From Henricia sp. BOLD:AAB3569 (Eukaryota; Echinodermata; Asteroidea; Spinulosida; Echinasteridae), in NCBI GenBank assembly GCA_037783545.1, contig JBBELK010000002.1, forward strand, positions 930,001-994,000: a DNA stretch of 64,000 nt, written 5' to 3'. Each line of letters starts with the position of its first letter. Position 1 is the first letter of the stretch. Position numbers and translations under genes: made by a program. The notes beneath the pieces were generated by a model that saw nothing but the letters and a program-made list of their open reading frames with translations, had not been told where the DNA came from and ran no database searches. Positions 11,925 through 22,883 of the stretch are shown piece by piece.

Positions 11925-12426
11925 GTTTGGATCATCTAAGAGGAAGTTCAACGCAATAATAATAATAATAATAATAGCAAGTTCTTATATAGCGCATTTC
12001 AGATCCACAGGATCTCTCAATGCGCTTAACAGTCAAAATTAAGGCAAAAGAAAAATTAATGTTAAAAATAGCTGTGTAGTTGGTTGATAACAGTCACTGA
12101 AAAGCCAATTTAAACAAGTGGGTTTTTAGATGTTTCTTGAAAAGTTGTAGTTCGGTTTCAGATCGGAGAGATTGTGGAAGAGAGTTCCAGAGTCCGTGGG
12201 CCTCCAATTGAAAATGCCTTGTCTCCATAGGTTCTGGTTCTGCCTGAACTGACGATGAGGAGCTGCTGTGTGGATGACCTGAGGGATCTTGATGGCGTAT
12301 AAGGGATAATAAGTTGGGAGATGAAATCTGGGCACAGACCGTGGAGCGCTTTGAAGATGATGAGCATAACTTTGTAATGGATTCTAGACTGAACTGGTAA
12401 CCAGTGTAGGCTCTTTAGGACGGGTG

Positions 12427-13743
12427 TTATGTGATTCCTCTTCTTGGCCCGCGATACCAGTCGTGCAGCTGAATTATGTACCCGTTGCGGAGCTTGGCAA
12501 TGTCCTTATCCGGAGAACCTAGTAGAATACTATTGCAGTTGTCAAGTACAGAAGTCACGAAGGCATGGACGAGCACCTCTGTTGTGTGGTTGTCCAGATA
12601 GTGACGGATGCTTCCAATCCTCCTGAGAGCCGAAGAAGCTTTGCTGCAGACTGCATTCACATGACGACGCATAGTGAGGTGACTGTCAAAGTAAATGCCA
12701 AGGTCACGAACTGAAGTAGAGGGCTTGACTGGAAAGGTGTCTGGAATAATTGAAGCCGGTTCTTGGGAAGGACCGAAGCGCGAGGACAAATGCAGTACTT
12801 CCATCTTACTGTCATTAAGTACAAGGTGGTTGCTCTCCATCCAGTTGCGGATGTCCCGAAGACAAGCATCTAGTTTCTCAGGCATCTGATCTCTTTCTGT
12901 CGGTTTAATAGACAGGTATAGCTGGGTGTCATATGCATACATCATGACAGAGAAGCCATGACCTTGTATAACATCTTGGAGAGGAGTCGTATAACAGATG
13001 AAGAGGAGTGGGCCAATAACCGATCCCTGTGGCACACCCCAACGGAGGCTAGTAGGTGTAGATGTCGCGTCTTGAATTATCACGCTCTGTTCTCTCTCTG
13101 CGAGGTATGAAGCAAGCCAATTCAGTGCGACACCAGTCACCCCAAACCTTTCCTTGAGTCTGGAGAGTAGGATTTGATGATGCACAGTGTCAAATGCAGA
13201 TGTTAGATCAAGCAAGACAAGAACTGCTTCATTTCTGTTATCCAGAGACTGCAGAAGGTGGTTGTGAACTTTTATAAGAGCAGTCTCGACACTGTGGTGT
13301 TGCCTGTATGCCGATTGTCTTGAAGCTAGAAGCGAGTTGTTTGTCAAGTGGGCCATCAGCTGTTCGCTCACAACACGCTCTGTGACTTTCCCAAGGAATG
13401 GTAGGTTGGAGATCGGGCGGTAATTTTTTAGAGTCTCAGAATCCAGAGATGGTCGTTTTAGTGTTGGGATGATGAGTGCGGATTTGAGAATACTGGGAAA
13501 TACACCTGTCTGCAGTGATTGGTTTGTCATGTCGGTGATTGCTGGGACGAGGACACTGAGGCATTTCTCCAACACGCGGGCTGGAACGGGATCAAGCAAA
13601 CAGGATTTAATCTTCTTGGATTTGATGAGTTTCCGTACATCATCTTGAGAAATGTGGTGAAATTTCTCCGGGTGAAATTTCTCAGGTTCGTCGGTCAACG
13701 TTAATTTGTAGATGGTGTTGAAGGTTTCAAACTTCCATCCCAT
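12427..13743 (-). pseudogene. L2/CR1 LINE reverse transcriptase, YADD mutated to YAYD
   Basis: A 438-codon frame covers the RT domain: LLDPVPARVLEKC, LKNYRPISNLPFLGKV, TALIKVHNHLL, VLLDLTSAFDTVHH (first catalytic Asp present), WGVPQGSVIGPLLF and then MMYAYDTQLYLS. The catalytic box should read YADD; here the first aspartate codon is tyrosine, which by family knowledge abolishes polymerisation. Motifs continue through RDLGIYFDSHLTM and LDNCNSILLGSPDK, after which the frame is lost. A frameshift near 13740 separates this frame from the upstream endonuclease-linker frame (14333-13701). Confidence 0.9.
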
Positions 13744-15252
13744 GTTCTAAGCTGTGCTATTTTGCTTTCAAAGAATTCTGAGAATCTTTGTGCCAGTTCC
13801 ATTGCTGAATCATGGGACGGCAATACCTGCGATGGAGTCTCAACCGTCAACTTCTGTACGATGTGAAATAGCCCTGCCTTATCACAACTTTCAATCTTAT
13901 TACGATGGTAAGCCCTCTTTGCCCCTTTCAAGGCAGAGTAAAATTCTGTGGTGGCATCTTTGAGTTGGTGTTTATCAGCTGTGGATTTGCTTTTCCTCCA
14001 CTTCCTCTCCATAGAGCGTGTGTTTTGCTTGAGAGCTCTTAGTGATTCGTTGTACCATGGAGCATGGGGGCGGAGTTGAACAGATCTCAAAGAGGCCGGT
14101 GCATGATAAAGTGTCCGATAGCGAAATGTTGTAGAGGTCAACTTTCTCGTTGAGATTGAGCTCTGCAAGATTGTTGACTCTCTCAAAGCAAGATACAATG
14201 TCATCGTTGAATTGCTCATAGTCAATCTCCCGGAGCTTGCGGATTCTTGCTCGGTGTTTAGTCGCTGGAGGACGTGAGAGGGCGACTGCGAATATAACTG
14301 CAGCATGGTCGGATGGCATGGAAGGCAGAACATTTACACATTTCAACGACTCGTCGTTCTCCCTCACTATCAGCAGATCTAGCGTGTGACCACGTCTGTG
14401 AGTCTGTTGGCTAATCACTTGTCGGAGTCCTCCAGACTCAAGCATGTCATATAAGGTTCTTGCATCGGCATCATGAATGTTGTCGACATGGATGTTGAAG
14501 TCCCCACAGATGAATAAGTGACTGCTTGCTAAATTTGCTGATTCCAAAAGCTTGGAGAATTCCACAAAGAAGTGTGCCGAGCTGTGGTTTCTAGTTGGAG
14601 GTCTGTAAATTACAATCAGCAAAATGGTGTCATGACCTGTGCTGCTAATTGCCAGTTCCAAACATTCAAAGGTCTCAAATGAGTGAGACTTGGTTTTAGT
14701 TATGTACTGATTTCTCAGAATGACACATATTCCTCCACCTCTTCTCCCCTGTCTTGGTAAATTTACAAGGCGGTAGTCTTGAAGAGTGGCTTGGATATCC
14801 GCTAATGCAGGACTGTCGCGGCAGTCGCCTCTCAGCCACGCCTCAGTGACAGCCACAATGTCCAGCTTCTCTGAAAGTACTAAATCACTAACTTCTGTGG
14901 GTTTGTTCATCATAGACTGTGCATTCCAAAAGCCAATTCTAGTTGGAGAAGACTTTTCGGTGTTGTGGAGTAACGGTACAATTTTCACTGAAGATGGTCG
15001 TTTTGTGTGTACGTGGTGATGCTGCATGGGGCCAAATTCTCGATTGTCAGACATAATCACAGAAATGGGCTTCTGTTGCTTGACCCATGACCTTTTCCCT
15101 CTCCTGGTAGGTTTGACAGCGGAGATTCCCAGACTCTTTAATGTCTGATACACATGAGCAGGAAGCCTGCGTTTCTTGGCATCTTGGCCAAGCCAAGTCA
15201 AGTCATTAGAACTGTAGTTAATAAAAGCATGTTGCATACACATGGCTGCCAA
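13701..15252 (-). pseudogene. L2/CR1 LINE endonuclease and linker
   Basis: A 425-codon frame (15252-13975) encodes an AP-like endonuclease: IGFWNAQSMMNK, LDIVAVTEAWLRGD (catalytic Glu), GGGICVILRNQYIT, LLIVIYRPPTRN, FICGDFNIHVDNI (Asp/Asn), HTLDLLIVREND and SDHAAVIFAVAL (terminal Asp-His). Near 14120 the correct reading moves to the frame at 14333-13701, which carries the linker LRPHAPWYNESLRALKQNTR and ends beside the RT frame. Endonuclease residues look intact, but two frameshifts break the polyprotein. The upstream ~90 codons are not conserved to my eye. Confidence 0.88.
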
Positions 15253-15316
15253 TGTCAGCAGTGTTATACTGACGGCACTGTGATTCGAGAGAGAACATGA
15301 AACAACAGAGCAGGAA

Positions 15317-15456
15317 TTAAAGTCACAGGCTCGTCAGCAATGCGCGCCCGCTAAATGTGCGCCACGCAATACGCAGCTCCATAGCAAAGGCATGGAGCTG
15401 CGTGTTTCGAGCACGAATTTGGCGGGCGCGCATTGCTGACGAGCCTGTGCCTTTAA
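15317..15456. mobile_element. Hairpin MITE with TTAA duplications (copy 1)
   Basis: A 132-bp near-perfect inverted repeat lies between two TTAA sites (15317-15320 and 15453-15456). Left arm AGTCACAGGCTCGTCAGCAA, right arm TTGCTGACGAGCCTGTGCCT. The centre contains GCAGCTCCATAGC facing ATGGAGCTGC. TTAA targeting suggests a piggyBac- or Kolobok-type MITE, but its ends differ from the piggyBac at 8238, so that element is not its obvious parent. It splits the Tx1 endonuclease. A truncated second copy lies at 20855-20980. Confidence 0.9.
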
Positions 15457-15809
15457 CAGAAGAAAAACGACAGGAAGGAATGTAAAAATGATCCAACCTA
15501 GCTTTAGAAACGCCATGAACGGATGCTGGGTTGTTTCTAAGCCAGGTGAATTCTTGTTTGTCCGGATTCAGTCTGCGCCAGCGTCACAAAGAGACAATGC
15601 ATTGACAGCGCCTCTGAGAGCCATGGCAACTTTGGGTCTGTGTTCAATGGGCGTACGCAGACGATCAAGAGAGGGATTAAGGCAACAATTAAAGTCACCT
15701 CCTATTATGACACTGTCGCCGCAACTGGAACTATGGTCAACAAGGGCTTGGATAGCTTGAAGAGCAGCTTTATCGGATTGGGGGATTAAGGTATTATAAA
15801 GGTGATAAG
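15457..15809 (-). pseudogene. Tx1 LINE endonuclease, C-terminal half
   Basis: On the minus strand the frame gives YNTLIPQSDKAALQAIQALV, then SVIIGGDFNCCLNPSLDR (the GDFN catalytic block), AMALRGAVNALSLCDA. After a frame change it gives NPDKQEFTWLRNN, SKARLDHFYIPSCRF and, beyond the hairpin MITE, SNHSAVSITLL. These are the ordered C-terminal motifs of the Tx1 AP-endonuclease, including the final SDH-like box (here SNH). Confidence 0.85.
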
Positions 15810-17297
15810 TAGCCTTGTCCAAGGCCGTCTCCAGGTTTTTTGCTGTACGAGAGAATATTGGGTCTAGCGCGCATGCAAAGTATACTGCATATAGGGCATC
15901 AAAACGAGCCACTGTGCGATAACGACTTCCATAGTAAACCCGTACGGCAACACACTGGCTGTGTAGTGCGTACATAACTTATGCGTACGGCCTGGCCTAG
16001 CTCAAAAGACAGCCTTGTCGAGTCTGTCACTTCCGGGTTTAATGTGTTTCTTTATATTTTCGGCCAGTTTTGGCCGGGCTTTGGATATGCGGATATGCAG
16101 GGTAAGAATATTTAAAATCTGTCTTGAGCCAATCAGGAGCTTCATGAGTAGCACGTAAGGACGCGTGCATGCATTATGCATGTATGGCGTCCTCCATGTT
16201 ATGAGAACCGTGGCATGATCGATGGACGAAAACAACATATATTCTCGGGTTCGTAGCATTTATTGTGCTTGTCTGTTTACGTATTTGATTACACTTCTGG
16301 GGGACAACGGTCGTAATATGACAGCTTTCCTAAATGATTTGTGTGAGCTCTTAATACTGCCTCGGATGAACAAACTGGGGATCGCACATCATAGCGTTTT
16401 TCAAACATAGCTAGCCTGGCGTGCGTCGACCAATGAAATTTCAGCTCACGCTGGGGTGGTTTCCCTATTACTGTAATGAGTTTCGCTGGCTGAATGCAGA
16501 ACCATCAAGGCGTTGGGTTTAGGACCGTACCGATACATGTATGTACGTGCGTGTGTGCATATTCGTAGCGCGGCACGTTGTGAGCCAATATACGTGCAAC
16601 AGATTCCGTAGCTTGTAACGTTACCGCTTTGTTCAGTTTTATCTTCAGCGGGCCGTCTATAACTTGAAGACAAGCCCAACGCCTTGATCAAGGCCAGGTG
16701 ATAAGCATCCTGAGATATCAGGGAATTTCCACTCTGCAAAGCGACGTAACAATACCCTGAGGAAATACACGCAAATCTGTGGAGTGAGCCGGCTGTTGTC
16801 TTGATCCAACTCACGCCCGAGTCATTTTGATGTAATTTAATCAATTCGGTCATGTTATGCAGAAAAGAAACGATTTCTATACTTTCCAGAAATTGTATTG
16901 GGTTCCGTTTCTATGACTGTCCCATTCCTACCAAACTTTCAAACGACGATCTTAATTTACTGCGCAGTTTTTCAAATTAATAACAGGGATGCATGCTGAC
17001 GAATGTAACGGAACGGATTCCCCAGTATGCTTTAAATAGCAGCCAATCGTCGACGCGGACAACGGCCAGCATTACCGAGTACATGTATCACATGCATGCA
17101 CGGTGTTTACAATCTGCGCGCGTTACATTTAAATGCCCGCAATCATGCTGCAATGCACTGCCAAGACTTCTGATTGGTCCAGCCGAGGCGACAAGATTTC
17201 TGTCGCTAGTCCCACCGCGAAATGGGGCCTTTTTCAACAGGGCCACTGTACGCAGGAGTGAGGGAGTGCGTTAAAGGGGCACTGTTGCAAGAGGATG
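15810..17297. mobile_element. 1.5-kb insertion in the Tx1 endonuclease, probable member of the 9-bp-TSD family
   Basis: The endonuclease reading is cut at GATY near 17300 and resumes as ATYHLYN near 15810, with a near duplication GGTGATAAG (15801-15809) and GGTTATAAG (17298-17306), 8 of 9 identical. The left end TAGCCTTGTCCAAGGCC resembles the hairpin termini of the other 9-bp-TSD copies, but the right end does not, so membership is tentative. No coding sequence is recognised inside; short open frames near 16000-16850 look spurious. Confidence 0.5.
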
Positions 17298-17643
17298 GGT
17301 TATAAGTGGCTCCTTGAAAATTAATTTTGGCATAATGGATATATCCGGGGAAAATTTAAGAATGGGAGAGAACGTTAATTTTGTTATTTTCAATAAGGGT
17401 GGTCACTCTAGTTCCAACGGTGGGACTAGGAGAACAAGAGGGCGTGTGGGACCATAAGTTCCAGCAAGAATTGTGTTCATTAAGAGTGTATGTTTCTTGG
17501 AGAAATACGACATCCGGGTTATGACAAAGAGTATTGATAAACATTTGAAAAGAGGAATTGTTGATAGGGCATCCCCCCGTGTTAAGTGTAAGCAGCGACA
17601 ATGTCATGACGCAGGCTTTAAATACAGGCAAGAAAGAACCCAC
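17298..17643 (-). pseudogene. Tx1 LINE endonuclease, N-terminal part
   Basis: The minus-strand frame starts near 17643 and reads through MTLSLLTLNTGGC, FINTLCHNPDVVFLQETYTL and WNLWSHTP. These are the first catalytic blocks (Asn of LTLNTGG, Glu of FLQET) of Tx1 endonucleases. It continues after a stop as IHYAKINFQGATYN, up to the insertion at 17297. The ORF1 stop lies about 30 bp upstream, as expected for ORF1-ORF2 spacing. Confidence 0.85.
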
Positions 17644-17670
17644 CAGAAGAAGGTAAAAAAGGACAATTAA

Positions 17671-18423
17671 TTATCTAAACTTCGAATGAGTTTGTGTATC
17701 CTCTGCTGCATTGCGCAGAGGTTTTAATTGTTTAACCAGTCCAGGTATGTTAGAAGTGAATTTCCTTGCAACCTGGACTGGTTTCTTCCGGGATTTAACA
17801 GTCACAAGGAATTTAATGAGTTCCGAAGACGACAAGGGGCCTTTGGTTGTAGGGAGCATACCAGACGTCAGCTCGTCATCCGTCTGGCTATCCTCCCATT
17901 GCATGGATTCGGTGTCAGTGTTTCCATCGCCAGGAGTGGAAAATGTTGAGGGGGCAGGAGTGGGAGGGACGGGGTGGGAGGGACGGGGGCAGGGGTGGGA
18001 GGGACGGGGGCAGGGGTGGGAGGGACGGGGACGGAAGGGGAAGGGATGAAAGGGGCAAAAGGAGACGGTGGGGGCACCGGGATTGGTTGTTAAGCGCCTG
18101 GGAAATGGTGGGGGAAAGTTCACATATAGGGCTCTCTGTGTTTTTGGCTATTTTGTGGACGGGAGAGTATGGTTTGATAGTAGTCAGTTGAAAGGGCGAT
18201 GGTGGGGATTTTGTTGGAGGATTTTTTAGGATTTGTTTAGAAACGACTTCAGAAAAGGTTCTGGAAGGGCAGGGGGAGAACCATAAATGTGCATGTTGTC
18301 CCGTTTGGAGGGGATTGTGGTTTCTTTTGCCGCACTCGAACCGGCCACTGACTCGGGAGAGGCCGGCGCCGAAGGCTTACCGGCACCGGCAACGCTCGGA
18401 ACCCCAGCTGACGACGGCCCCTT
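17671..18423 (-). pseudogene. Tx1 LINE ORF1, C-terminal region
   Basis: Minus-strand frames give AGVPSVAGAGKPSAPASPES (18443-18226) and a 150-codon piece (18123-17671). That piece has a proline-rich stretch with three tandem CPRPSHP-like units, an acidic segment, then SSELIKFLVTVKSRKKPVQV and FTSNIPGLVKQLKPLRNAAE, the conserved end of Tx1 ORF1. The plus-strand GGGGCAGGGGTGGGAGGGAC minisatellite at 17950-18030 is simply this proline-rich coding repeat. Confidence 0.78.
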
Positions 18424-18464
18424 CCCAGCAAACACAATAACATTGTAATAACATTTTTAAAATG

Positions 18465-20045
18465 TTTCCGAAAATGTTATAGCAATGTTTCCAAAAAATG
18501 TTTTTTTAACATTAAAATGTGTGGTTTTAGAAACGTTATAATAACATTTGGACACAACATCGTGAAAATGTTTTTATAACGTTTTATTAACAGTTTCAAA
18601 ACATCATGGAAATGTTTTTAAAATGTTTATCAAACGTCGTAAGAACGTTTTAACAATGTTATAGCAATGTTTCCAAAAAAATGTTTTTTTAACATTAAAA
18701 TGTGTGGTTTTAAAAACGTTGTAATAACATTTGGACACAACATCGTGAAAATGTTTTTATAACGTTTTATTAACATTGTCAAAACATCACGGAAATGTTT
18801 TTGAAATGTTTATCAAACGTCGTAAGAACGTTTTAACAATGTTATAGCAATGTTTTCGAATAATGTTTTTTTAACATTAAAATGTGTGGTTTTAAAAACG
18901 TTGCAATAACATTTGGACACAACATCGCGAAAATGTTTTTATAACGTTTTATTAACATTGTCAAAACATCACGGAAATGTTTTTGAAATGTTTATCAAAC
19001 GCCGTAAGAACGTTTTAACAATGTTATAGCAATGTTTCCGAAAAATGTTTTTTTAACATTAAAATGTGTGGTTTTAAAAACGTTGTAATAACATTTGGAC
19101 ACAACATCGTGAAAATGTTTTTATAACGTTTTATTAACATTGTCAAAACATCACGGAAATGTTGTTAAAATGTCAAAAGACGTAATTTCAAAGACGTCGT
19201 TTCCTGACGCCTCATACATTACTTATACATTACTTATACATTACTCATACATTACATGACTCATACACTACTCATACACTACTCATACACTACTCATACA
19301 TTACACTACTCATACATTACATACACTACTCATACATTAGCTTTATGCGCGACTTCTATTTATGCTCCACAAAAACCTGCACCCTCGAACCATGGTTGGC
19401 ACACACCTACTAACCGAATACCAAATTTAATTCTAATCTCTCGCCACTTTGAGTTTGTTCATCCCCGACAATTGCCAATTTGTCTATTATCAAGCAAAAA
19501 CCCATTTACAAACATCAAAACAACTGCCAAAACTGAAGCCAATTAGCCTTTTTACACGGTAAATCTGTTGAGTTACATGTAATCCCACAATGCATTGCAT
19601 TTTTTAACAGCTAGAAAAAGACGTTTATAAGACGTCATTAAAATGTTTTTATAACGTTTTATTAACATTGTCAAAACATCACGGAAATGTTTTTGAAATG
19701 TTTATCAAACGTCGTAAGAACGTTTTAAAACCAGGTGGAGTGGCCTTAGCGTGGCTGAACTAACTGCGGCGACCCTACAGCGACACAAAATCACACCTGC
19801 ACCAGTCACACAACCCAGGAGAAGTGGACGGTTGTTGCGTCAACGGGCAGTAGCCTACGACGTTTGATGATGGATGAACAATGTTATAGCAATGTTTTCG
19901 AATAATGTTTTTTTAACATTAAAATGTATGGTTTTAAAAACGTTGCAATAACATTTGGGCACAACATCGTGAAAATGTTTTTATAACGTTTTATTAACAT
20001 TGTCAAAACATCACGGAAATGTTGTTAAAATGTCAAAAGACGTAA
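18465..20045. repeat. Left tandem array, ~182-bp unit, plus CATACATTACT microsatellite
   Basis: Units begin GTTATAGCAATGTTT at about 18477, 18658, 18841 and 19023 (spacing 181-183 bp), with another near 19880. A larger block with GTTAAAATGTCAAAAGACG and the tandem CATACATTACTCATACACTA tract is duplicated (19153-19400 and 20017-20240). Confidence 0.9.
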
Positions 20046-20784
20046 TTTCAAAGACGTCGTTTCCCGACGCCTCATACATTACTCATACATTACATGACTC
20101 ATACATTACATGACTCATACACTACTCATACACTACTCATACATTACACTGCTCATACATTACATACACTACTCATACATTAGCTTTATGCGCGACTTCT
20201 ATGTATGCTCCACAAAAACCTGCACCCTGTAACCATGGTTAACTTATATACCGTAGAACGTTTCGATAACCAACGAATGCTCAGCGTGTTGCCGGCGTTC
20301 ACAACTTATGCCCAACAATAGTCTAACTTATGCATAGCGCGCGGCAGCGTATCGCCGACGATCACGTGTCGTAGCCTATAAAAAGGCTGCCGCTCGACGA
20401 TTCAAATCATAACCGCACTAGACCATGGAGTCTTGAGGAGTACTACTGACGGGTTCTTCCTGTGAACCCCATTGTTATATACCAATTTCCCTAAACGCTG
20501 CCAATACGCCATTAGACGGTAGCTGTAAGTTAGAAACACGTTCAGTAAGGTCGTCCGGAACACGTCAAGTACGTCTACATACGTACAATATGCGTTGGAG
20601 ATAAGTTCGACATAGGTTCAAAACACGTTACTCATAGGTTAGAAATAAGTTTTGGGTACGCTAGACATTATCTCGACGTATTTCGACTTATGAGTAACTT
20701 ACAAGTAACGTGTGTGAACGTGTGTCAACGATCGCATAACTTATGGCCCGCGTATGCGGGACGTATGAGCCATACGCTGGCATA

Positions 20785-20822
20785 CGTCGAAAAATGTTGT
20801 GCATGCACAACATTTTTCGACG
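20785..20822. repeat. Perfect 38-bp palindrome
   Basis: CGTCGAAAAATGTTGTGCA followed by its exact complement, centred on TGCA. It can extrude as a loop-less hairpin. Confidence 0.95.
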
Positions 20823-20854
20823 ACTGGCTAAATCGTCAAGGTGTGACAGGGCCT

Positions 20855-20980
20855 TTAAAGGCACAGGCTCGTCAGCAATGCGCGCCCGCCAAATGTGTGC
20901 CACGCAATACGCAGCTCCATAGCAAAGGCATGGAGCTGCGTGTTTCGAGCACGAATTTGGCGGGCGCGCGCATTGCTGAC
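20855..20980. mobile_element. Hairpin TTAA MITE (copy 2, right end truncated)
   Basis: After TTAA (20855-20858) the sequence AGGCACAGGCTCGTCAGCAA matches the MITE at 15321 almost throughout. The right arm stops at CATTGCTGAC, lacking the last ~15 bp and the second TTAA, where the downstream tandem array begins. Confidence 0.9.
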
Positions 20981-22600
20981 AAAACGTTTTCAGTGACTAC
21001 GAAGTAAAACATTTTGATAACGTTTTGTTTTACGCTATTTAAAAAATGTTTTGTATAATATTACTTTTCAAAAATGTTTTTAACAAGTTATCAAAATAAC
21101 GTCTTTAGCCTGCACAGTTTTAACATTTTCACAACATTATACAAATGTTATTGAGAAAATGTTTTCAATTAGCCTTCAGTTTAACGTTTTAAGAACATTA
21201 TTTTAATGCTATACGCAAAACGTTTTCAGTGACCACGAAATAAAACATTTTGATAACGTTTCTTTTACGCTATTTAAAAAATGTTTTGTATATTACTTTT
21301 CAAGAATGTTTTTGAATGTTATCAAAATAACGTCTTTAGCCTGCACAATTTTAACATTTTCACAACATTATACAAACGTTATTGAGAAAATGTTTTCAAT
21401 TAGCCTTCAGTTTAACGTATTGAGAACATTATTTTAATGCTATAGGCCTACGCAAAACGTTTTCAGTGACCACGAAGTAAAACATTTTGATAACGTTTCT
21501 TTTACGCTATTTAAAAAATGTTTTGTATATTACTTTTCAAGAATGTTTTTAAAATGTTACCAAAATAACGTCTTTAGCCTGCACAGTTTTAACATTTTCA
21601 CAACATTTAATTATTTATACAAATGTTATTGAGAAAATGTTTTTAAGTAGACTGCAGTTTAACGTTTTAAGAACGTTATTTTACTGCTATACACAAAACG
21701 TTTTCAGTGACCACGAAGTAAAACATTTTGATAACGTTTCTTTTACGCTATTTAAAAAATGTTTTGTATATTACTTTTCAAGAATGTTTTTGAATGTTAT
21801 CAAAATAACGTCTTTAGCCTGCACAGTTTGAACATTTTCACAACATTATACAAATGTTATTGAGAAAATGTTTTCAATTAGCCTTCAGTTTAACGTTTTA
21901 AGATCATTATTTTAATGCTATACATGCACAAAACGTTTTCAGTTACCACGAAGTAAAACATTTTGATAACGTTTCTTTTACGCTATTTAACAAATGTTTT
22001 GTATATTACTTTTCAAGAATGTTTTGAATGTTATCAAAATAACGTCTTTAGTCTGCACAGTTTTAACATTTTCACAACATTATACAAATGTTATTGAGAA
22101 AATGTTTTTAAGTAGACTGCAGTTTAACGTTTTAAGAACGTTATTTTACTGCTATACACAAAACGTTTTCAGTGACCACGAAGTAAAACATTTTGATAAC
22201 GTTTCTTTTACTTCAGTTTAACGTTTTAAGAACATTATTTTACTGCTATACGTATAAAACATTTTCAGTCACCACGAAGTAAAACATTTTGATAACGTTT
22301 CTTTTACTTCAGTTTAACGTTTTAATAACATTATTTTACTGCTATACGCAAAACTTTTCAGTGACCACGAGTAAAACATTTTGATAACGTTTCTTTTACG
22401 CTTTTAAAAAAATGTTTTGTATATTACTTTTCAAGAATGTTTTTAAAATGTTACCAAAATAACGTCTTTAGCCTGCACAGTTTTAACATTTTCACAACAT
22501 TATAAAAATGTTATTGAGAAAATGTTTTCAATTAGACGACATTTTAACGTTTTAATAATGTTATTTTACGTTAGTTTCACAATGTTTTGCTTACAACCTT
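20981..22600. repeat. Right tandem array, ~235-bp unit, about seven copies
   Basis: Units begin AAAACGTTTTCAGTGACCAC and contain AACATTTTGATAACGTTTC, CTTTAGCCTGCACAGTTT and TTATTGAGAAAATGTTTT. Starts lie near 20981, 21216, 21452, 21695, 21928 and 22157, then shorter deleted units. Confidence 0.9.
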
Positions 22601-22883
22601 TCAACAATGTTTTTAAAATGTTATGTGTTTGCTATTTAAAAAATATTTTCTATATTACTTTTTAAGAATGTTTTAAAAATGTTATCAATATAACGTCTTT
22701 AGCCTGCACAGTTTTAACATTTTCACAACATTATAAAAATGTTATTGAGAAAATGTTTTCAATTAGACCACATTTTAACGTTTTAAAAATGTTATTTTAC
22801 GTTAGTTTCACAATGTTTTGCTTACAACCTTTCAACAATGTTTTTAAAATGTTATGTGTTTGCTGGGTTCCTCCCATCAGGGT

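Larger units (their letters stand above)
11955..15262 (-). mobile_element. L2/CR1-type LINE inserted in the Tx1 LINE
   Basis: A nearly full ORF2 (endonuclease then RT) reads on the minus strand and ends in a 3' tail GAAATGCGCTATATAAGAAC followed by (ATT)n at 11955-11976, typical of L2/CR1-clade LINEs with microsatellite ends. Tx1 sequence resumes on both sides: SNHSAVSITLL near 15265 and LNFLLDDPN near 11940. The 5' boundary is estimated from the loss of Tx1 similarity. The C-terminus is visible at 12367-12158 (IFKALHGLCPDFISQLI), one frame away from the RT ORF. Confidence 0.9.
18424..22867. mobile_element. 4.4-kb foldback-like element built of AACGTT/AACATT repeats
   Basis: The ends are inverted: left CCCAGCAAACACAATAACAT, right complement CCCAGCAAACACATAACATT. 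The whole interior is rich in AACGTT, AACATT and AAAATGTTTT in both orientations, organised as two different tandem arrays (18465-20045 and 20981-22600) around a non-repetitive core (20240-20850). No transposase is seen. It interrupts Tx1 ORF1. I found no clean target duplication. Confidence 0.78.

Noticed and set aside
17711-18191. Plus-strand Gly/Arg-rich frames
   Set aside because: Antisense to the proline-rich part of Tx1 ORF1.
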